Below are positions 1 through 5,282 of a DNA stretch of 9,885 bases, piece by piece. The stretch comes from Planctomycetota bacterium (lineage in GTDB: Bacteria; Planctomycetota; SZUA-567; H5-PLA8). A program made the translations under genes and the position numbers. Position 1 is the stretch's first letter; the number at the start of each line of letters is the position of its first letter. Location of the stretch: assembly GCA_025355035.1 (NCBI GenBank), contig JANXLS010000263.1, positions 1 to 9,885 on the forward strand. The letters run 5' to 3'. The notes under the pieces were generated by a model. It ran no database searches, was not told where the DNA came from, and saw only the letters and a program-made list of their open reading frames with translations.

Positions 1-202
1 GGGGCTTTGTGATTCAGTGGCAAGCCTTCGAGGGCAAGAAAGTGTTCTGCTTCAATCGCCAAATATTCCAATCCATTGGTGAACCATACTCAACATCAAG
101 CTGTTTTCCGGATCCATGTAAAGCGCCAAGAATCTTTAACGGCAGGAGCCCCGGCCTTTCGCTCCACCACAAAAATAGATGGGTATCAAGAAGACGTTTC
201 AT
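1..202 (-). pseudogene. Degraded PIN-domain (VapC-type) toxin, also cut by the window edge
   Basis: Remnant of a PIN-domain ribonuclease toxin. It starts with MKRLLDTHLFLWW, the usual N-terminus with the first catalytic Asp, at an ATG overlapping the end of the antitoxin gene by 17 bases. The reading frame then breaks near 115: after 'LGALH' the homologous text continues in another frame as 'DPENSLMLSMV' (about 114-82). At about 81/82 a second jump leads to the third frame, 'TNGLEYLAIEAEHFLALEGL' and onward without a stop to base 1. Family knowledge: between 'LSxV' and 'NGLEYL' such toxins carry a stretch of roughly 30 residues with the WEIQIK motif and a catalytic acid; here it is missing, so a deletion of about 100 bases is inferred. 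Where DPFDR is expected the visible text reads HKAP, suggesting loss of another acidic residue. The uninterrupted first frame gives only 62 residues (202-14). Very unlikely to be active. Confidence 0.72.
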
Positions 203-446
203 CACCGAACCAAAACTCATCGGGTAGCGGGTCGTCAAAATCGTCACGTACTTCAATGAGCCCCCGGTTCAATCCGGGAACTCGCGGCTTGGGTTCATTC
301 TGATTCTTCACTGAAACCGGCCGGACTATGCGCGCCAGTAACGTGTTGCCATCCGCAATAATTATTTCAGCGCTCGGGACTGCGCCTGCAAGCAACTTTG
401 TCAGTTGCATCGCCGAATTATGCACATCAATTATTGTCGTGGCCAT
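186..446 (-). CDS. Phd/YefM-type antitoxin of a type II toxin-antitoxin pair
   Basis: An 86-residue antitoxin. Residues 1-45 have the Phd/YefM-like pattern for a DNA-binding N-terminus (MATTIIDVHNSAMQLTKLL, then EIIIADGNTLLARIV). The C-terminus (LIEVRDDFDDPLPDEFWFG, about 63-81) is the acidic and aromatic tail that in this family wraps the PIN toxin. The start at 446 is chosen because GGAG lies nine bases upstream; an in-frame ATG at 464 has no convincing ribosome site. The start is 26 bases past the ligase stop, so read-through from the large operon is possible, although the pair may have its own promoter in the ligase 3' end. Members normally neutralise the toxin and repress their own operon. 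Because the toxin is broken, this is probably now an orphan antitoxin that may retain only DNA binding. Confidence 0.82.
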   Translation of the reverse strand: MATTIIDVHNSAMQLTKLLAGAVPSAEIIIADGNTLLARIVRPVSVKNQNEPKPRVPGLNRGLIEVRDDFDDPLPDEFWFGDETSS

Positions 447-472
447 GGGTCCATTCTCCGGCATTCCGCCGT

Positions 473-1552
473 CTAGTATACGCCCTCAACAACCTTTTTC
501 TCCAACATCCCAAACGGCCGCACCTCGCCAACGCCGTCCCACGGGTACAGGTCACAGGGGACGCGGCGCATGACTTCGTCGCGTTCGAGGAAGCGCGGGA
601 TGAAGATTTCTTTTGTCAGCGTTGTCAACTCCACGCGGCCCCAGGCATCGTAGTCAACCGTCTTGTTTGTATCCTTCGGATCGACGACGCGCAGTACCGC
701 TCGAGGCTGGGGCGCGTAATATGTGACGCTCCAGTTGTCTTCGGGCTTCAAAGGTCTGCTGCAGGCGAGACCCATCAGAGTGTTGCCGTAGGTTGGAACG
801 AAGGCGGCTTTATTTTCGAGCACTTCTTCGGTGAGGAAGCGGACCATTTGGGCGGTCATCGACGTTCCACCGCAGAAGACGCCTTTGATGCCGGCTTCGG
901 TCACGTTGATTTTTTCGCCGAGCGCTTCGAGCAATTTCGGCGTCGTGAACAAGCAGTTGATGCCTTTGCGATTCTTCAAAATCATGACGGCTTGATCGAT
1001 GATGTGGTTCTTGTATTCCTTCGCTTCGTCGAATTTTTTCGCGCCGAGCAGCTTCGTGAAATAGCGCGGGTCCAAATCGACGTGGTAGCACGAACCGCCG
1101 CGGACGTTCGCGAGGTGTTCGACCGCCAGGCGCAGGCGGCGGGGGCCGGTCGGTCCGAGCATCAGCCACTTCGAGCCCTTCGGGAAGAATTTGTCGTCGA
1201 GTGTGTTGGAGAACTCAGAGTAGTCGATCCGGTGATCTTCCCAGCTCACACGCTGCTTGGGCATACCGGTCGTGCCTCCGGTTTCGAAGATGAAGAAGGG
1301 GCGATTCTTGTACGCGTTGGGAACCCAGCGTTCGTTGGGTTCGTCGCGCAGCCAGTCGTCTTCGAAGTGCGGGAAGAGCGACATGTCTTCGATTGTGTTG
1401 ATCTTTTCGATCGGATTCCAACCGGCTTTCTTCATCCACTCCAGCCAGAATGGCGAGCCGGTTTCGGACGAGAAGTGCCACTTGATGGTCTCGCGCAGAT
1501 GCGCATTGAGTTTTTCTTTTGCCGCTGCGGCGGCTGCAATGTTGTCACTCAT
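473..1552 (-). CDS. Short AMP-forming acyl/aryl ligase (PaaK-like adenylation enzyme)
   Basis: A 359-residue cytoplasmic enzyme of the adenylate-forming superfamily, closest in feel to phenylacetate-CoA ligase (PaaK) and related AMP-binding proteins. The ATP-binding P-loop is intact (TGGTTGMPK, 91-99). PTYGNTLMG (253-261) matches the substrate/adenine motif, and WGRVELTTLTKE (304-315) followed by PRFLERDE (319-326) matches the A7/A8 region. The protein stops soon after, at GMLEKKVVEGVY, so most of the C-terminal lid domain with the usual A10 lysine is absent; PaaK is about 430 residues. It probably activates a carboxylate to an acyl-adenylate; whether it forms a thioester is unclear. The start at 1552 has AGGAAGGG nine bases upstream. 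It lies 35 bases after the symporter stop, in the same operon, which suggests activation of the imported substrate. A longer in-frame reading upstream runs through the symporter gene and is rejected. Confidence 0.8.
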   Translation of the reverse strand: MSDNIAAAAAAKEKLNAHLRETIKWHFSSETGSPFWLEWMKKAGWNPIEKINTIEDMSLFPHFEDDWLRDEPNERWVPNAYKNRPFFIFETGGTTGMPKQRVSWEDHRIDYSEFSNTLDDKFFPKGSKWLMLGPTGPRRLRLAVEHLANVRGGSCYHVDLDPRYFTKLLGAKKFDEAKEYKNHIIDQAVMILKNRKGINCLFTTPKLLEALGEKINVTEAGIKGVFCGGTSMTAQMVRFLTEEVLENKAAFVPTYGNTLMGLACSRPLKPEDNWSVTYYAPQPRAVLRVVDPKDTNKTVDYDAWGRVELTTLTKEIFIPRFLERDEVMRRVPCDLYPWDGVGEVRPFGMLEKKVVEGVY

Positions 1553-1587
1553 GAATTCGAACCCTTCCTTGTTTGAATGCTTGGAAA

Positions 1588-3171
1588 TTAAACGGACTCG
1601 TTGAGAGGAAAATATTTTTCGATCGTCGCCTTGCTGGGCGGCGGCGTCAACAATGAACCGATGACCATGGCGATGGCTGAACCGAAGACCATCGGAACGA
1701 CGCTGTGCATTCCAAAAAAGCGAATGTCGCCGTTCTTGTAGATCGTCAAGACGACTTTCTCCGCGACGGTCCAGATCGGAACAAACGGCGTCTTCGCGTC
1801 TATCGGTATCGCAAATTTTTGGGACAAGCAGTAGAAGCCGATCAACATTCCACCGACGTAAAGAGTCGATGCCAGCGCGCCCCATTTGGTGCTGCGTTTC
1901 CAAAAGAGTGCGGCGATCATCACGGGAGACATCGCGGCGAAGCCCGAGAACGCAAAGCGGACGGCGAGATCGAAGATACTTTCTTTTGTGTACAGCGCGA
2001 TCACGAAGGCGATTACCGTTATCAGGAGAATGAAACCCCGGCCGAAGTAAACCGCGCCCTTTTCGCCATACTTCTTATCGCCGCCGTAGTATTGAAAAAT
2101 GTCTTTTGTAAACATGGTGCTGACCGCCAGGACCTGGTGGCAGTCGGACCCCATTACGGCGGAGATGATGCCGGCTCCGAGAATTCCGGCGAGGAAAGGA
2201 TGGGCATATTTCGCAAGCATCAGCAGCAAGATTCCGTCTGTTTTTCCGGTCTTGAGCAGCGCCGGAAATTCATGTGCGCCGATGACGCCAAGGAAGACGC
2301 ACGGAAGCCAAATCAGCATGATCGCAATGGGATAGACAACTACCGTGCGTTTGAACGCCGATACTTTTCGTGCGGAGAGGCACATGATCGACATGTGCGG
2401 GAACATGATCGATGAGAGCGGAACCAGCGTGTAACTCCAGAAAAACCACGGGTCGATTTTGGAACGCGTCACGAGCGCGTTTTCGGTTTTACTCTCGCCC
2501 ATTTTCTGAATGATCTCACCGAAATCGAGCTTGCGGCTGATCGCCCACACCGCGACGAATCCGAACAACAGAAACAGAATCGTTTGGAAGATATTGACCC
2601 ACACGGTTCCGCGCATTCCGCCGAAGAACACAATAATGGTGACGGTGACGGCGACGATCAAACAGCCGATCGTTTCACTGATCAACGGAACCATCTTGCC
2701 ATCCGGACCCAACTGCTGGCTGATGTTCGAAAGCACTTCGCCGCCACCTTTGATACTGATGATCATGTAAGGGACAAGCATGGCGACGCTGAGCGCGAAG
2801 ATGACCGTGCCGATGGTGGAGCATTCCCAGCGGTCGCGGAAGTATTCGACCTGGGTCATGTGCCCGTGCTTTTTACCGAGCGCCCATAGCCGGGTGCCAA
2901 TGAAGAAGAGCGTCATCGGAATCACGAAGCCGGATGATGTGGCCATCAATCCAAAGACGCCGATGCCGAGTTTGTACGACAGGCCCGAACTGCCGAGGAT
3001 CGCGAATGCGGTCATGTTTGTGGCGAAGAGCGAGAGGAAGAAGACCAGCGAACCGATGGTGCGGCTGGCGAGGAAGAAATCTTCGCCTGTCGATTTGCCC
3101 TGCCGGAATGCGAAAATGCTGATGTAAACGACGATGGCCAGATAAATGCCGATGACAACGAGTGGAACCAT
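1588..3171 (-). CDS. Sodium:solute symporter (SSS family)
   Basis: A 527-residue inner-membrane transporter of the SSS family (PutP, PanF and SGLT relatives), the usual length, with roughly 13 hydrophobic segments from residue 2 to about 508. Typical landmarks are AFRQGKSTGEDFFLASRTIG (21-40) before TM2, ATNMTAFAILGSSGLSY (50-66) in TM2, GGMRGTVWVNIFQTILF (184-200) as the SSS signature, SAVMGSDCHQVLAVSTMFTKDI (TM8 region, 337-358), and AALFWKRSTKWGA (420-432). Family members import solutes such as carboxylates, amino acids or sugars with Na+; the substrate is not predictable here. The ATG at 3171 overlaps the DUF3311 stop (TAATG), with GGGAGG upstream inside that gene, so translation is probably coupled. 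In TM8 the position aligned by eye to a PutP Na+-ligand Ser appears to be Gly341, followed by Ser342. Confidence 0.93.
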   Translation of the reverse strand: MVPLVVIGIYLAIVVYISIFAFRQGKSTGEDFFLASRTIGSLVFFLSLFATNMTAFAILGSSGLSYKLGIGVFGLMATSSGFVIPMTLFFIGTRLWALGKKHGHMTQVEYFRDRWECSTIGTVIFALSVAMLVPYMIISIKGGGEVLSNISQQLGPDGKMVPLISETIGCLIVAVTVTIIVFFGGMRGTVWVNIFQTILFLLFGFVAVWAISRKLDFGEIIQKMGESKTENALVTRSKIDPWFFWSYTLVPLSSIMFPHMSIMCLSARKVSAFKRTVVVYPIAIMLIWLPCVFLGVIGAHEFPALLKTGKTDGILLLMLAKYAHPFLAGILGAGIISAVMGSDCHQVLAVSTMFTKDIFQYYGGDKKYGEKGAVYFGRGFILLITVIAFVIALYTKESIFDLAVRFAFSGFAAMSPVMIAALFWKRSTKWGALASTLYVGGMLIGFYCLSQKFAIPIDAKTPFVPIWTVAEKVVLTIYKNGDIRFFGMHSVVPMVFGSAIAMVIGSLLTPPPSKATIEKYFPLNESV

Positions 3172-3419
3172 TAGTGTCCGCCTCCCTGATTTGAAGGTGG
3201 ATTCTTGAGCACTTCCGCTTCAACTTTTTCAAGATGCTCGGGCCACACCGTGCGGCCCAGCAACCACATTGTAAATGAACACAGGCACGCGAAACAGGCT
3301 TGATACCACAGTCCTACCGGCAGGAAGCCGAGATGAACATTCAGCTTGTCGAAGTACCAAAAATCCTGATGCAGTGCGTAGACGATCAGCACAAATAAAA
3401 CGAGCAGTAGTTTTTTCAT
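3171..3419 (-). CDS. DUF3311 small membrane protein, symporter partner
   Basis: An 82-residue protein with two membrane segments (about 3-17 and 33-58) separated by HQDFWYFDKLNVHLGFLPVG. That pattern is what I recall of DUF3311 proteins in planctomycetes and relatives. Genes of this family commonly sit directly before an SSS symporter, as here, and are thought to be accessory subunits; their biochemical role is not established. The C-terminus (60-82) is soluble and ends in a Gly-rich NQGGGH, whose codons contain the ribosome-binding sequence for the symporter. The stop TAA shares one base with the symporter ATG. The start at 3419 has a modest GAG about seven bases upstream. It follows the propeller gene by about 100 bases that contain one hairpin. 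Confidence 0.85.
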   Translation of the reverse strand: MKKLLLVLFVLIVYALHQDFWYFDKLNVHLGFLPVGLWYQACFACLCSFTMWLLGRTVWPEHLEKVEAEVLKNPPSNQGGGH

Positions 3420-3482
3420 TCTGTTTCTCGAATGGGAGACGGAAGGCGTCCATAAGTCACTTTGCAGTTTGGCACGTCAAAG

Positions 3483-3504
3483 CACGGAGCAGGTGTGCTC
3501 CGTG
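3483..3504. repeat. Perfect 9-bp intergenic hairpin
   Basis: Arms CACGGAGCA (3483-3491) and TGCTCCGTG (3496-3504) pair perfectly around a GGTG loop. It lies in the 101-base gap between the propeller stop (3521) and the DUF3311 start (3419). No T-run follows on the minus strand (the next bases are CTTTGACG), so it does not look like a classical intrinsic terminator. It may be an mRNA-stabilising or attenuating stem that sets different levels for the propeller and transporter genes, or a member of a dispersed extragenic repeat family. Confidence 0.7.
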
Positions 3505-3520
3505 GCACCCGTTGAATGCG

Positions 3521-5161
3521 TTACTTTTTCTGGATGGCGAACAAATGGGTCTGTGTCGCAATGTACATGACACCGTTGGCCACTATCGGCGTTCCGTAGA
3601 TGGCTTGGCCCACGCTCGTTTTGCTGATCACGTGCGCAGTTTTCTTTGCGGGTTCGGTCACTTTGCCGTCTTTATCCTTTTTCTCAGGGATAATCTCGCC
3701 TGCTTTGTCCGCTGCGAGCACGAACGCGTCACCGTCTTCGTTGCCGAAATAGATGCGGCCTTCAGCGACCAATGTCGAACCCCAAATGTGTGAGCCGCTT
3801 TCGAACACCCAATACGGCTTGCCCGTTTCCGGATCAAGGCAGTGAATGTTGCCCGAGAAATCCGCAACGATCAAGAGATCGTTCACAATCGAGCACGTCG
3901 AGATACTGCGGTTGATTTTGTCGTAAACCCAGAGCTTGCCTGAATCGGTGATGTCGCCGGTTTTCGTCGCGTCAAGGCACGTCAAGACGCCGACGCCTTC
4001 GCCGTGATCGGGATCCTGGCCGTTGGCAACGTACACGCGATTCTTGTAGAGCACTGGCGTCGCGTTGATTTCGCTTGGTCCTTTATAGTCGGGATAGAGG
4101 ATGAAACCCTTGGCGTTTTTCTTCTGCATCGGCAGAACGCAGTCGGCTTTCCAAATCGTCTTGCCGGTTTCGGAGTCGAGCGCGTAGCAGAAGCCATCGC
4201 CGCCGCCGAAGTAGATCTGCTTCTTGCCGTTGACAACGCCCATCGACGGCGAGGTCCACTGACCGTGGAAGATCGCGCGCTTTAGACCGCAGTCGGCGCG
4301 AACGCCCTTTCCCATGCCGATGTCGTCGATCCACAGCACTTCGCCGGTCATCTTGTTGGCGCAGATGAAACTGGGAGCTTCCGGCGCGGGCACGTTGTCG
4401 TGGCCCCAATCGACGCCGTTGGACGTGCAGCAGAAGACTTTGTCGCCGTCGATCAGCACGGAACAGTTGCTGGCGTTGTGCGGGAAGACGCCGAGTTCGT
4501 CGATCATGTCGAGGCGCCAGATGATGTCGGCGCCGTTGGGATCGGTCGGCATTTTTTCGAATTCGTCGGGCTTCTTGCCTTTTAGCAAATCGGGATCGAT
4601 GACGTACTGGCCTTCGTTTTTAAACGGGCCTTTGTTGCCCTTGGCGAGACCATCGACACTCAAGCACAGCAGTTCGCAGCGGTTGGTGACGACGTACACG
4701 CGGTCGCCATCGACAGTCGGCGACGAACAGATTCCGAGCAATTCCCAATCGTTCACTTTGCCGGACTTCAGCTTCGGTGTGTTGAGCTGCCAGAGGAACT
4801 TGCCGTCTTCTTCATTGAAGCACATTAATGTGCCGGTATCATCTTTGCGCTTTTCGATGCGCGGCGACGTATTGTTCGTCCCAACGAATATTTTTCCGCC
4901 GGCGACCGTCGGGTTGCCGTAGGTTTGTGAGCCGATCTTCACGATCCATTTCAGATTCTTGGACTTCGTCGTGTCGTACTCTTCGGTCTCTTTGTTCTTC
5001 GGACCCGGGTCCCACGATTCCGGCAAGTTCTTTTCGTCCGAAATCATGTTGCGATTTGTCGAGCCGCCCCATTGCGTCCAGTCTGCCGCGTGGGCCGCGA
5101 CGCTGGCAACAATCGAGAGCATCGTGACCAGTGTGACGATCGGCAAGCGTTTCAATTTCAT
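3521..5161 (-). CDS. Secreted PQQ-like beta-propeller protein
   Basis: A 546-residue exported protein. Residues 1-25 form a signal peptide (KLKR, hydrophobic core, AHA before ADW). The mature part is a beta-propeller of PQQ-like repeats with recognisable blade ends: CFNEEDGKFLWQL (114-126), CANKMTGEVLWIDD (267-280), YALDSETGKTIWKAD (326-340), CLDPETGKPYWVF (441-453) and a last blade at 520-546. TSNGVDWGHDNVPAPEAPS (246-264) and FHGQWTSPSMG (298-308) match a propeller family I recall as common in planctomycetes and relatives. Blade geometry alone does not show that PQQ binds; many such proteins are scaffolds or sensors. A vicinal Cys pair (244-245) is present. AAGAGGAG about eight bases before the ATG supports the start. 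It lies 121 bases after the other propeller gene on the same strand, so co-transcription is likely. Periplasmic or surface location is inferred. Confidence 0.88.
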   Translation of the reverse strand: MKLKRLPIVTLVTMLSIVASVAAHAADWTQWGGSTNRNMISDEKNLPESWDPGPKNKETEEYDTTKSKNLKWIVKIGSQTYGNPTVAGGKIFVGTNNTSPRIEKRKDDTGTLMCFNEEDGKFLWQLNTPKLKSGKVNDWELLGICSSPTVDGDRVYVVTNRCELLCLSVDGLAKGNKGPFKNEGQYVIDPDLLKGKKPDEFEKMPTDPNGADIIWRLDMIDELGVFPHNASNCSVLIDGDKVFCCTSNGVDWGHDNVPAPEAPSFICANKMTGEVLWIDDIGMGKGVRADCGLKRAIFHGQWTSPSMGVVNGKKQIYFGGGDGFCYALDSETGKTIWKADCVLPMQKKNAKGFILYPDYKGPSEINATPVLYKNRVYVANGQDPDHGEGVGVLTCLDATKTGDITDSGKLWVYDKINRSISTCSIVNDLLIVADFSGNIHCLDPETGKPYWVFESGSHIWGSTLVAEGRIYFGNEDGDAFVLAADKAGEIIPEKKDKDGKVTEPAKKTAHVISKTSVGQAIYGTPIVANGVMYIATQTHLFAIQKK

Positions 5162-5202
5162 TTCAAAGACTCCTCTTTATGCGTTATTCGTTGGTTTGGG
5201 AG

Positions 5203-5268
5203 GGGCGGCTTTGTAGTCGCCCTAAATCACGTGAAACCTGATGAAGAAGGGCGGCTGGAAAGTCGCCC
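5203..5268. repeat. Two hairpins with the same 8-bp stem
   Basis: Two stem-loops 46 bases apart share identical arms, GGGCGGCT and AGTCGCCC: 5203-5222 with loop TTGT, and 5249-5268 with loop GGAA. Each stem has seven Watson-Crick pairs and one G-T pair. They occupy the 121-base gap between the two propeller genes. Identical stems with different loops suggest an extragenic palindromic repeat family or duplicated structural RNA elements. Neither is followed by a T-run in the minus direction, so simple termination is not supported. Confidence 0.75.
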
Positions 5269-5282
5269 CTCCGGCGCTCTTT

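Noticed and set aside
447..490. Promoter for the toxin-antitoxin pair (TATACT on the minus strand at 480-475)
   Set aside because: The -10 match is good, but no -35 box at acceptable spacing was found (TTGGAG is 19 bases away), so it is not listed as a feature.
398..1576. 392-codon open frame on the plus strand
   Set aside because: It is antisense to the ligase gene, whose protein has clear AMP-binding motifs and a ribosome site. The plus-strand product has a shadow-like composition rich in Arg, Val, Phe and Ala and no recognisable domain.
1553..1903. N-terminal extension of the ligase reading frame
   Set aside because: This stretch overlaps the symporter C-terminus in another frame and its product is low-complexity and Arg-rich. 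The ATG at 1552 has a good ribosome site.
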